From: Clostridium sp031626875
GTDB taxonomy: Bacteria > Bacillota > Clostridia > Clostridiales > Clostridiaceae
Length of the DNA: 64,000 bases
NCBI RefSeq assembly: GCF_031626875.1
Contig: NZ_JANDMF010000014.1
Span: forward strand, 1-64,000
Reading direction: 5' to 3'
Made by a program: the position numbers and the translations under genes. The notes below the pieces were generated by a model. It searched no databases and was not told where the DNA came from. It saw nothing but the letters and a program-made list of their open reading frames with translations. The first letter of the stretch is position 1. The number at the start of each line of letters is the position of its first letter. This document shows, one piece after another, positions 43,133 to 51,651 of this stretch.

Positions 43133-44086
43133 TTATTTATTAATTAATAATAACAATATACAGATTCCACTGCATATTAGACTTATTGTAAGTATAAGGC
43201 TAACTATTTGATTAATACTTAAACCTTTTTCTTCTAATCTGAAATGCATTTGACTTCTATCTGCTTGATATACTGGCTTTCCTTCACTAAATCTTTTAGC
43301 TATAACAAATAAATTGTCAAAAATAGGAACTGCTAATGCTAATATTGGTATAAACAAACTTAATACTGTAGCTTGCTTAAAAGCCCCATCAATTGCCACT
43401 ATACTAAGTAAGAAACCGATTAAGTTAGCTCCCGAATCACCCATGAACACCCTAGCTGGATGCCTGTTATAATATAAAAATCCCATTATTGCTCCTGCAA
43501 GTATTATTGAAAATTGAGCTTGTGGTCCTTGTCCCAATATCATTGCAGCAAAGAAAAATGTTCCTGAAGAAATTAATGATATACCTCCGGCCAAACCATC
43601 CATACCATCTGACCAATTTATTACAGTAGTAACTCCAAAAATCCATGTAATAGTCAATAAAAATTGTACTGTTTTTGACAATAACATGTAGTCTCCTGAA
43701 AAAGGATTTCTAAATCCTTCAAATACTACACCTGCATTAAATACCAATACAGCTGCAAATACTTGTATTATTAGTCTAGGATATATCGGAAATTCTTTTT
43801 TTTTGGTCTTGAAATAGTCATCCACCATTCCAATAAAAAATATTAAGCTAGCTGAAATAAATATCCATATCTGCTTATATATATCATCCTTAATAGTTAA
43901 AAAATAAACTATAAAAAAACCAATATAAATTCCAAGTCCTCCACACAAAGGTATTGGTCCTCTATGTTTTTTTCTCTTAGTTGGCTTATCTGTAAATTCC
44001 AATTTATGAGCTACTTTCATTATATATGGAATAATAAAATAAACAATTAGGAAAGCACATATCAGCGTTATTAAATATTGCATCAT
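43133..44086 (-). CDS. tagO: undecaprenyl-phosphate GlcNAc-1-phosphate transferase (TagO/WecA-like)
   Basis: This 317-residue polytopic enzyme starts cell-wall polymer or teichoic-acid synthesis by moving GlcNAc-1-phosphate to undecaprenyl phosphate. It has about ten helices and the family segments DKPTKRKKHRGPIPLCGGLG, VDDYFKTKKKE, NWSDGMDGLAGG (the catalytic DGxDGLA loop) and RVFMGDSGANLIGF. I start at ATG 44086 with AAGGAG 7 nt upstream; an in-frame ATG at 44122 has no site. The neighbouring genes do not reveal which polymer is made. Confidence 0.88.
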   Translation of the reverse strand: MMQYLITLICAFLIVYFIIPYIMKVAHKLEFTDKPTKRKKHRGPIPLCGGLGIYIGFFIVYFLTIKDDIYKQIWIFISASLIFFIGMVDDYFKTKKKEFPIYPRLIIQVFAAVLVFNAGVVFEGFRNPFSGDYMLLSKTVQFLLTITWIFGVTTVINWSDGMDGLAGGISLISSGTFFFAAMILGQGPQAQFSIILAGAIMGFLYYNRHPARVFMGDSGANLIGFLLSIVAIDGAFKQATVLSLFIPILALAVPIFDNLFVIAKRFSEGKPVYQADRSQMHFRLEEKGLSINQIVSLILTISLICSGICILLLLINK

Positions 44087-44570
44087 TAATCTACTCCTTA
44101 AACCAATCTGTCCATAATTCATTTTTGCTTTCTAAATGAATTATACTATTATCGACTTTTTTTAGCAATTACAAAAATATTAAATTGTATATAATATTTA
44201 TAAAAAATGAAAAGTTTCCTTCAAATCCATTTAATAGAATAATTGTCCAAGTACACCTATTTCCTTTATTTATCTAGTTTTGCCCATTTTTATTTTCATA
44301 AAATTAAATTTTTATATATATAAATCTTTTTTTAATAGAATATATTATTCCGAATTCAAATTCACCAACATAGCTTCGAGGTTTTTCTTTTTTATTCTTT
44401 ATAAGTTGACAGCATTTGTTTTTCTATTTCTAAATTATAGTATAGCTAATCTAATCTATATTTGCATTTTAATTTTGAATATGTTACCATTTAGGAAGTA
44501 AATATTTAATAACTAAATAAGTATATTGATTTTCGGTTGAACAAATTATTATTTGATTTCAAGAAAGTTT
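44087..44570. other. gene-free AT-rich interval
   Basis: Between the TagO-like gene and the antiporter leader I find no gene with a ribosome site. A hydrophobic 73-codon open frame at 44280-44501 lacks a Shine-Dalgarno. Promoters for both flanking genes must lie here. Confidence 0.4.
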
Positions 44571-44617
44571 GACTTCTAGGGTGGGAAGTCCTTTTGGGGA
44601 CTTTTTACCCTTTTTTT
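44571..44617 (+). terminator. attenuator upstream of the antiporter gene
   Basis: The leader holds two mutually exclusive hairpins. GACTTC (44571-44576) can pair with GAAGTC (44585-44590). Alternatively 44579-44591 can pair with 44598-44610 (GGGT with ACCC, GGG with UUU, AAGTCC with GGACTT), followed by seven U (44611-44617). The second form is an intrinsic terminator ending only 20 nt before the start codon. The layout is that of a riboswitch or protein-controlled attenuator; I do not recognise the class. Confidence 0.7.
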
Positions 44618-44636
44618 ATTATCTAGGAGGTATTTT

Positions 44637-45815
44637 ATGGAAAAAACTTTATTAAGTATTGTATTAATTCTTACCTTTACCAAGCTTGGAGGTATAATAA
44701 GTAGGAAATTAAAAATGCCTGAAGTTTTAGGGGCATTAATTGCTGGTGTTGTACTTGGTCCTGTTGTTTTAAATCTTGTACAATATGATGAAAATATAAA
44801 ATTACTTTCAAATCTTGGGGTAATTATGCTTATGTTTCTTGCTGGTCTTGAAACTGATGTAAAAGAATTTAAAGAGGCTGGTGTATCTTCATTTATAATC
44901 GCATTAGCAGGTATTATACTCCCTTTTATACTGGGAACACTAGGAGCTAGTCTATTTTTTGATAATTTTTTAGAAAATATTTTTATTGGAGTGATTCTAA
45001 CTGCAACAAGTGTAAGTATAACAGTAGAAACACTTAAAGAACTTGGTAAACTTAATTCTAGAGCAGGAATAAATATTTTAGGATCAGCTGTAATAGATGA
45101 TATATTAGGACTTATATTAATCTCTATAGTTCTTTCCGTTGGTCAAACTTCTGGCTCAGAATCTGGGACAATACAAATTCTATTTATTTTTATAAAAATA
45201 ATTCTATTTTGTTTATTTTCTTTGCTAGGAGTAATATTTTTTCAAAAACATGCAAATAAATTCTTAACTCATGTAAAGCCTAGCAGAGAGCTTTTAACAT
45301 TCTCTATAGCTTTTGCCATATTAATAGCATATTTGGCTGAAAGTTTGGGAATTGCATCTATTACTGGTGCATATATATGTGGTCTTATGCTTTCCTCGCT
45401 TTCCCACAAAGAATATCTTATGAGAAATATCAAATCAATTTCATCAGGATTTTTATCTCTTATATTCTTTGCAAGTGTTGGTTTAGAAGCAAACTTAAAT
45501 GGAATAGATTTAAAAATAATTTATATTACTTTAATAATGTTTATCGTGGCAGTTATTGGAAAACTAATAGGATGTGCTGGTGCAGCAAGATTACTAAAAA
45601 TGAGTAAAAGTGAGTCAATACAAATTGGTATTGGTATGATTTCAAGAGGTGAAGTGGCTATAATCACTGCAAATATAGGACTTCAAAAAGGAATAATTTC
45701 AGAAGAAGTATTTCTTCCTACATTAATTGTTGTAATATTAACCACAATTATAACGCCTATTTTACTAAAATTATCATTTTCCCATAAAATAGAGAAAAAT
45801 ATTGAATCTAAATAA
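44637..45815 (+). CDS. CPA2-family cation/proton antiporter
   Basis: This 392-residue membrane protein has 11-13 helices and the KefB/NapA-type motifs: EVLGALIAGVVLGP near the N-terminus, NLGVIMLMFLAGLETD, SAVIDDILGLIL (the paired acidic ion site) and MISRGEVAIITA. It exchanges protons for Na+ or K+. There is no C-terminal RCK domain. CTAGGAGG precedes ATG, directly after an attenuator hairpin. It is followed by a terminator. Confidence 0.88.
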   Translation: MEKTLLSIVLILTFTKLGGIISRKLKMPEVLGALIAGVVLGPVVLNLVQYDENIKLLSNLGVIMLMFLAGLETDVKEFKEAGVSSFIIALAGIILPFILGTLGASLFFDNFLENIFIGVILTATSVSITVETLKELGKLNSRAGINILGSAVIDDILGLILISIVLSVGQTSGSESGTIQILFIFIKIILFCLFSLLGVIFFQKHANKFLTHVKPSRELLTFSIAFAILIAYLAESLGIASITGAYICGLMLSSLSHKEYLMRNIKSISSGFLSLIFFASVGLEANLNGIDLKIIYITLIMFIVAVIGKLIGCAGAARLLKMSKSESIQIGIGMISRGEVAIITANIGLQKGIISEEVFLPTLIVVILTTIITPILLKLSFSHKIEKNIESK

Positions 45816-45817
45816 AA

Positions 45818-45868
45818 CAAACTAGGTTATAAAATAAAATTTAATTTCTATTTTACAACCTAGTTTTG
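45818..45868. terminator. bidirectional terminator
   Basis: AAACTAGGTT (45819-45828) pairs with AACCTAGTTT (45857-45866), with further A/U pairing inside, between convergent genes. Confidence 0.75.
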
Positions 45869-45897
45869 TAAATTATATAAGTGCATATCTTAATTTG

Positions 45898-46338
45898 CTA
45901 AAAATCTATTACTGATATTCCTCTAGCCTTAACAGGTGTTGAAAATACTATTCTAGTTTCAGTGTTCCCAAATCTCTGAAGTTTACTTAAAAAATCATCT
46001 AACTCCATGGTTGTATGGTATGCCACCTTAATTATCATAGAATAGTTTCCAGTAACACAATTACATTCAATTACATTTGGACAGGCATTAATAAATGGAT
46101 AAAATTTATCTTTTAAATTTGGGCTAATAGCTAAATTAACAAAAGCCACTATATTATATCCTAATTCTAATTGATTTACTGAAGCATGATATCCTGTAAT
46201 TATCCCAGATTTTTCAAGCTTATCTATTCTTGTTGATATTGCTGGCGAAGATAAGTAAACTTGTTCTGAAAGTTGTTTAAGAGGATATCTTGCATTTTCT
46301 TGCAAAAGTTTTATAAGTTTTAAATCTATCTTGTCCAT
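45898..46338 (-). CDS. Lrp/AsnC family transcriptional regulator
   Basis: This 146-residue regulator has the N-terminal helix-turn-helix (MDKIDLKLIKLLQENARY, then LSSPAISTRIDKLEKSGII) and a C-terminal RAM/ASNC ligand domain (IECNCVTGNYSMIIKVAY). Ligands are usually amino acids. I start at ATG 46338 with GGGGGA upstream. It stands alone, and its target genes cannot be inferred. Confidence 0.9.
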   Translation of the reverse strand: MDKIDLKLIKLLQENARYPLKQLSEQVYLSSPAISTRIDKLEKSGIITGYHASVNQLELGYNIVAFVNLAISPNLKDKFYPFINACPNVIECNCVTGNYSMIIKVAYHTTMELDDFLSKLQRFGNTETRIVFSTPVKARGISVIDF

Positions 46339-46591
46339 ATAAAATTCCCCCATTTCTAGTTAAATTATTTTACCTCATTTCTATTTTTTTAAGTAGTCAT
46401 TATAATTATTATTTAGATTGTTTTATTTATAAAGTTTCTCAAGCTTTTCCTACTATTCCTATTAATTTAATATGTTTTGAAGTATACATATTTTTCCCAT
46501 TAATGTCAATACTTTTTACTCCTTTTTAAGAACTTATTTAATTATTTGTAATTTTATATTTCATTTAATATGGCAATTATTTTTTCTATAT
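46339..46591. other. gene-free interval
   Basis: This AT-rich stretch between the Lrp-type gene and the terminator of the radical SAM gene shows no gene or conserved element that I can recognise. It presumably holds the Lrp promoter. Confidence 0.4.
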
Positions 46592-46636
46592 AAGAAAAGG
46601 TGTCTCAATATTAAATGCTATAATTTTGAGACACCC
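46592..46636 (-). terminator. terminator of the radical SAM gene
   Basis: GGTGTCTCAA (46599-46608) pairs with TTGAGACACC (46626-46635), with a U-rich tail on the minus strand. Confidence 0.75.
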
Positions 46637-46645
46637 TTCTTATAT

Positions 46646-48313
46646 TTATTTATTATATACAATATTAACTATTTCTCCATCATTACCTACCAAGTAATAT
46701 GTATTTTGCTCACTGATTAACCCACTCTTTTTATACTCTTCAATATCTATCAAAAACTTCTCCACACTATATTCCCTAAATGAATATCTATCTCTATATA
46801 TTTTTTTTATATCTTCTTCTACTTCCTTATCAATTTTAATTTTTAAAAATTCAGGAATTCCTCTCTTCTTATTAAAAGAAAGATAGTCATATCTTACAAT
46901 ATCTTTCAAAGCATTGTCACTTGATTTTAACACCTCATTATTAAAATCTAAAAATACCTTATAATACTCCGAATTTCCTATATTTCTATTAAAGTAACCT
47001 TTCTTTTCAAAAAACAATCCAAGTTCATAGAAAAATTTAAATGCTGTATCAAATTTAGGATAAAAATAATTAAGTATGTTATTAAATTTTTGACTGTTAT
47101 AATATTTATCTACAACAGCTTCTACCTTCTTTAGTATTAATATTTCTGTATATGAAATATTGTCAGTTTTAAATATTTCATAAGGAGGATATGGTGAATA
47201 TACCATTCCATACTTATCTCCCTCTTCTCTCATAGAAGAGCCTTTTAATAATTTTAAAAATCCTAATTGAATTTCTTCTGGTCTTATACTATGTACATCA
47301 TTGAAGGAGTTAATAAAAGATTCTAAATCTTCTCCTGGAAGGCCTGCAATCAAATCAAGATGTTGCTTTATATTTCTAATAGAAAGTAATTCAATCACCT
47401 TCTCTTTAATATCACTAAAATTAACAAATCTATTTATATTCTTTAAAACATCATCATTAGTTGTTTGAACTCCAACCTCAAATTGAAACCTTCCCTCTGG
47501 AGCATTTCTTAACAATTCAATTTCTTCTTGCTTTAAGATATCTGCAGAAATTTCAAAATGAAATTGAGTTTTTGTATCTGCTTTTATTAAAAATTCCCAT
47601 ATTGCCATTGAATACTTATGATTACAGTTAAAAGTTCTATCAACAAATTTAACCAACCTTACTTTCTTATCTATAAAATATTGAAGTTCTTTTAATACTC
47701 TATCTATTGAATGAAATCTAACTCCATGACTAGTTGAAGATAAACAATACTTACAATTGAATGGACATCCACGACTTCCCTCATAATATACAATTTTATT
47801 TTTTAAATCTTCATCTTCTTCATAAGGAAAAATCACCTCATCAAATGTCATTAATGGTCTACTTCCATTTGAGAAAACTCCCCCATCCTTTTTGTAATGT
47901 AGTCCTTTTATATCTTCTACATTTCTACTTCCTAATTTATACTCAATAAATTCTCTAAAAGTCTTCTCTCCTTCACCTTCTATAACATATTCTCCAACAT
48001 TATCCTTTAAAAATAACCTACTATCATAAGATACTTCTGGCCCTCCATATAGTATTTCTATCTTAGGATTTACCTTTTTTATTAAATTTGCTAAACGAGT
48101 AGCCATCTCCACATTCCATATGTAAGTAGAAATGGCTACCACATCAGCTTCCTCTTCAATAATTTCTTTAAGCACATGTTCTTCTCTATCATTTATAGAA
48201 AATTCTCTTATTTTACATTCATATTCTATATCCTTTGTAAATGCTTTTAAATATCTAACGGCTAAATTGCTATGAATAAACTTAGAATTTATAGCTGTAA
48301 GCAATACCTTCAT
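46646..48313 (-). CDS. B12-binding-domain radical SAM protein (DUF4080 type)
   Basis: This 555-residue protein begins with a cobalamin-binding-like domain (about 1-130; KVLLTAINSKFIHSNLAVRY), followed by a radical SAM domain with CPFNCKYC (about 185-192) and a family-specific C-terminal region of about 180 residues. Such enzymes methylate or rearrange inactivated carbons, but this subfamily is uncharacterised. It lies 22 bp after a methyltransferase-like gene on the same strand, and the two may act together. Confidence 0.85.
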   Translation of the reverse strand: MKVLLTAINSKFIHSNLAVRYLKAFTKDIEYECKIREFSINDREEHVLKEIIEEEADVVAISTYIWNVEMATRLANLIKKVNPKIEILYGGPEVSYDSRLFLKDNVGEYVIEGEGEKTFREFIEYKLGSRNVEDIKGLHYKKDGGVFSNGSRPLMTFDEVIFPYEEDEDLKNKIVYYEGSRGCPFNCKYCLSSTSHGVRFHSIDRVLKELQYFIDKKVRLVKFVDRTFNCNHKYSMAIWEFLIKADTKTQFHFEISADILKQEEIELLRNAPEGRFQFEVGVQTTNDDVLKNINRFVNFSDIKEKVIELLSIRNIKQHLDLIAGLPGEDLESFINSFNDVHSIRPEEIQLGFLKLLKGSSMREEGDKYGMVYSPYPPYEIFKTDNISYTEILILKKVEAVVDKYYNSQKFNNILNYFYPKFDTAFKFFYELGLFFEKKGYFNRNIGNSEYYKVFLDFNNEVLKSSDNALKDIVRYDYLSFNKKRGIPEFLKIKIDKEVEEDIKKIYRDRYSFREYSVEKFLIDIEEYKKSGLISEQNTYYLVGNDGEIVNIVYNK

Positions 48314-48335
48314 TTTGTTCTTCCTCTCTTTAACA

Positions 48336-48839
48336 TTAATTATTTTTCTTTATTGCCTTTATAAAGAAAATATCTTCCCAAACTTTAGTTTCTTCTATTT
48401 CGGAATATTTTTCAAGGATTTTTTTTATTTCTTCAAACTTACATGATATTAAAGGATTAAAATTTTTAAACACAACTTCTTTTAAATTGCCATTTGGCAA
48501 TGCAACATTAACTTTATAGTCAAGAAAACCTCCACTCTCTTTATTTATATCCCATATATATATTTCACCTTTCTCTTTTAAATAGCCACATACTTCTTTT
48601 ATTAAACTTTCTTTTTTCTTTATGCCAAATATATTATTTAGATTAAAAAAGAAAGTACATGCATCATAGGCTCTTTTCTCTAAAATATTTTTATTTTCTA
48701 CATTAACATAATCTACTGATAATTCATCTTCTGCTTCTTTAGATATATTATAGATAATTCCAGAGTTATCCCTTGATACATCTAATATATCACCATCAAT
48801 ATGAATATCATTTAAATTAATTACTATTGTCTTACTCAT
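48336..48839 (-). CDS. SAM-methyltransferase-like protein, degenerate binding loop
   Basis: This 167-residue protein has the arrangement of a class I methyltransferase: strand 1 (GDILDVSRDNSG), a middle acidic strand (CTFFFNLNNIFGIKK) and a late KGEIYIWDINKE strand. The Gly-rich motif I (normally DxGxGxG) is reduced to DVSRDNSG, so SAM binding is doubtful. I start at ATG 48839, with GGGGTG upstream; the in-frame start at 48875 lacks a site. It may be a partner of the radical SAM enzyme rather than an active methyltransferase. Confidence 0.65.
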   Translation of the reverse strand: MSKTIVINLNDIHIDGDILDVSRDNSGIIYNISKEAEDELSVDYVNVENKNILEKRAYDACTFFFNLNNIFGIKKKESLIKEVCGYLKEKGEIYIWDINKESGGFLDYKVNVALPNGNLKEVVFKNFNPLISCKFEEIKKILEKYSEIEETKVWEDIFFIKAIKKNN

Positions 48840-48896
48840 AATATCACCCCTTTCTATATTAACATATTTTTCCAAAAGTTAAAATTCTATATTTTC

Positions 48897-48947
48897 TTAA
48901 AAAAAGTTTCTGCAAAATACTTTTTTAATTAAGTATTTTGCAGAAAC
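48897..48947 (-). terminator. terminator of the propeller-protein gene
   Basis: GTTTCTGCAAAATACTT (48906-48922) and its complement (48931-48947) form a 17-bp stem, with a U run on the minus strand. Confidence 0.85.
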
Positions 48948-48952
48948 CTCAT

Positions 48953-50227
48953 TTAATTTCTATTTTTTTTAGTAAATTTCAAAACAACTATGAACAGAAG
49001 AACAAGAGATAAAGCGAATATGAATATCCAAATTTGAACAGGAAGTTTAAATCCCAATAAACCTTCTTTTTCATGAATACTATAAATACATCCTGTTCCT
49101 ATATCTAATATTAAAAAGTGATCTTTATCATAAACAATATCTTCAATATCACTATTTTTATTTAGTTTCAAGAGCTTTTGATATATTCCCTCAGAGCTTA
49201 AGGTTGAAATCACCTCTTCATTCCTATCCCAAAACAAATAACTATCCTTTTTAAGAACCCCCCCATTAATGTCAATTGCAAGTTCTCTTAAAGAATCTAC
49301 ATTTGTATGTTGATATAAAGGTGCTAAAACTATCTTTGATGGAGGATTTTGAATTAAATTTTTAACTAATTCATTTCCCTTAAATCTTGGAGAAGTTATA
49401 GGATCTCCTCCGCTAAAATCAGGCCATCCATACCACTTTCCTTTTATCACTTTATAAATATAATCTTTATCTCTATTAATAGGCCTTAGTCCTTCATTTT
49501 TCATTCCGGAAAATATTGCTACTATATTATTTTTACTATCTATATCCATTCCAGTTATTCCTCTAATTCCGCTTGCATATAACTTGATACTTTTATTATC
49601 TAAATTAAAAGAATATAAAGCAGCATTTCCAATTGTAGTTTTTGATATTTTTTCTCCAGGTTCACTCTTTTCACCACTTTTTTTAAAAGCTCCCGTTTTT
49701 TGATTACCATAATTAATACCTGTTAAGGTTATATCTATAGGAGTTAAATCAAATGTGTTTCCTTCTGTTATACCTGAATTGGTTATAGCACCTACTGATA
49801 AGAACAAAGTATTCTTATTAACAAGAAGTCTCCTGTTAATTCCATTTCCACTTTGAGGAATTCCAGAGTATAAAATATCAACAGATGCATTTTCTAATGA
49901 AAAACTCTGAAGGCTATCATTAGCTATAAATATAAGCTCATTATTATAATAGGCTATATCTTCTATTGAAATATCTTTATTCTTATATAATATTTTTTCC
50001 TTACCATCATTATTTATAGACTTTATAGCATCACTATAAGCTATATAAACATACCCCTTATCATCTGTTGTTATAGCCTTTGCTTTTTCTAATCCTTTAG
50101 TTATTATTGTACAATCTATATCATCCTGTAATACGCTTACACTGTATTTTCTTGATACTTTAAATACTGCAAAAGCTGTAGTTACTATCAACACAATAAC
50201 TATGATAAACTTAAAAAACCTCTTCAT
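48953..50227 (-). CDS. membrane-anchored beta-propeller, glucose/sorbosone dehydrogenase-like
   Basis: This 424-residue protein has an N-terminal transmembrane anchor (about 5-25), a beta-propeller of repeated strands, and a C-terminal helix (about 395-418). The segment IKGKWYGWPDFSGGDP is the signature found in PQQ-dependent glucose/sorbosone dehydrogenases. PQQ-dependent oxidation would be unusual for a clostridium, so the fold may be used for sugar or cell-wall binding instead. Its neighbours give no cofactor gene. Confidence 0.65.
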   Translation of the reverse strand: MKRFFKFIIVIVLIVTTAFAVFKVSRKYSVSVLQDDIDCTIITKGLEKAKAITTDDKGYVYIAYSDAIKSINNDGKEKILYKNKDISIEDIAYYNNELIFIANDSLQSFSLENASVDILYSGIPQSGNGINRRLLVNKNTLFLSVGAITNSGITEGNTFDLTPIDITLTGINYGNQKTGAFKKSGEKSEPGEKISKTTIGNAALYSFNLDNKSIKLYASGIRGITGMDIDSKNNIVAIFSGMKNEGLRPINRDKDYIYKVIKGKWYGWPDFSGGDPITSPRFKGNELVKNLIQNPPSKIVLAPLYQHTNVDSLRELAIDINGGVLKKDSYLFWDRNEEVISTLSSEGIYQKLLKLNKNSDIEDIVYDKDHFLILDIGTGCIYSIHEKEGLLGFKLPVQIWIFIFALSLVLLFIVVLKFTKKNRN

Positions 50228-50353
50228 TGTACTCCTCCATTTAATCCCTCCTTAAATTTATATTTTATGAAGTTCAAATTATTACCCTAACATTGAAAAT
50301 TCTAGACATAATGCTATACTATAACTAATCAAGAATTCTAGGAGGACATTTTT

Positions 50354-51472
50354 ATGAAAGATCCAAGATTTGCTACATTAGCAAAAAATTTAATTAATTA
50401 TTCATGCCAATTAAAAGAAGGCGAAAAGGTTTTAATAGAAGGAATAGGACTAGATTGTAAACCTCTTATTAAAGAACTTGTTAAAGAAGCTTATAAAGTA
50501 AAAGCAATTCCATTAGTTACTATAAAAGATAAAGAAATTGACCGTGAAATACTTTTGAATGCTTCTAAGGAACAACTTGAACTTATGGCAAAATATGAAT
50601 CAGAAAGAATGAAGGATATGGATGCCTATATAGGTATAAGAGCTGGCCAAAATTCAGCTGAAACTTCTGATGTTCCATCAGATAAACTCTCATTATATAC
50701 TAAATATTTTGTAGATCCTGTTCATATGAAGATTAGACTTCCAAAAACAAAATGGGTTATATTAAGATATCCAAATTATTCAATGGCTCAAGCTGCTAAT
50801 ATGAGCTCCGATGCTTTTGAGGACTTTTACTTTAATGTATGTAACTTAGATTACTCTAAGATGGATAAAGCAATGGATGCATTATCTGATTTGCTGTCTA
50901 AAACTGATAAAGTTAGATTAACAGCTAAAGACACCGATATTACTTTCTCTATTAAAGATATTCCAAATGTGAAGTGTGCTGGAGAAATGAATATCCCAGA
51001 TGGAGAAATATATAGCGCTCCTGTAAAAGATTCTATCAATGGAGTTATAACTTACAATACACCATCTTTACGTGATGGATTCACTTTTGAAAATATAAAA
51101 CTTACTTTCAAAGATGGAAAAATAATTGAAGCTACTGCAAATGATACAGAAAGAATCAATAAGATTTTTGATATGGATGAAGGTGCAAGATATGTAGGGG
51201 AATTTGCTATAGGGGTTAATCCTTATGTTTTACATCCAATGAAAGATACTTTATTTGACGAAAAAATAACTGGTTCAATTCATTTCACTCCAGGTAATTG
51301 CTATGATGATGCAGATAACGGAAATAAGTCTGCTCTTCACTGGGACTTAGTTTTAATTCAAAGAGCTGATTATGGCGGTGGAGAAATATATTTTGATGAT
51401 GTATTAATAAGAAAAGATGGTTTATTTGTTTTAGATGAACTAAAATGTTTAAACCCTGAAAATCTAATTTAG
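50354..51472 (+). CDS. M29 family aminopeptidase
   Basis: This 372-residue metalloaminopeptidase resembles AmpS/aminopeptidase T. The M29 metal-site segments are visible: GEMNIPDGEIYSAP, the GEFAIGVNPYV stretch, HFTPGNCYDDA and SALHWDLVL. It cleaves N-terminal residues in the cytoplasm. CTAGGAGG precedes ATG. It is divergent from the propeller-protein gene and ends at a terminator. Confidence 0.9.
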   Translation: MKDPRFATLAKNLINYSCQLKEGEKVLIEGIGLDCKPLIKELVKEAYKVKAIPLVTIKDKEIDREILLNASKEQLELMAKYESERMKDMDAYIGIRAGQNSAETSDVPSDKLSLYTKYFVDPVHMKIRLPKTKWVILRYPNYSMAQAANMSSDAFEDFYFNVCNLDYSKMDKAMDALSDLLSKTDKVRLTAKDTDITFSIKDIPNVKCAGEMNIPDGEIYSAPVKDSINGVITYNTPSLRDGFTFENIKLTFKDGKIIEATANDTERINKIFDMDEGARYVGEFAIGVNPYVLHPMKDTLFDEKITGSIHFTPGNCYDDADNGNKSALHWDLVLIQRADYGGGEIYFDDVLIRKDGLFVLDELKCLNPENLI

Positions 51473-51493
51473 AAACATATTATAAATATTTTG

Positions 51494-51559
51494 GCTTAAT
51501 TGAAATTTAGATATAGTGCTTAAACTCTACCTAAATTCAATTAAGCTTATTATTTTTTT
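51494..51559 (+). terminator. terminator of the M29 aminopeptidase gene
   Basis: GCTTAATTGAAATTTAG (51494-51510) pairs with CTAAATTCAATTAAGC (51531-51546), one bulge, followed by a U-rich tract. Confidence 0.75.
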
Positions 51560-51651
51560 AACATATTTATAATTATATATTGAATTATTTTTATTCTATT
51601 TGTTTACTTTTTTGAATATGATTTATTGTAATTTAAAGGAGTGAACAAGCT

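Noticed and set aside
44280..44501. A 73-codon hydrophobic reading frame on the plus strand.
   Set aside because: It has no ribosome site, is dominated by Phe, Ile and Leu as expected from AT-rich DNA, and sits in an intergenic gap.
48953..50227. Calling the propeller protein a PQQ-dependent glucose dehydrogenase.
   Set aside because: Only a single signature segment is visible and PQQ use is not expected in a clostridium, so only the fold similarity is stated.
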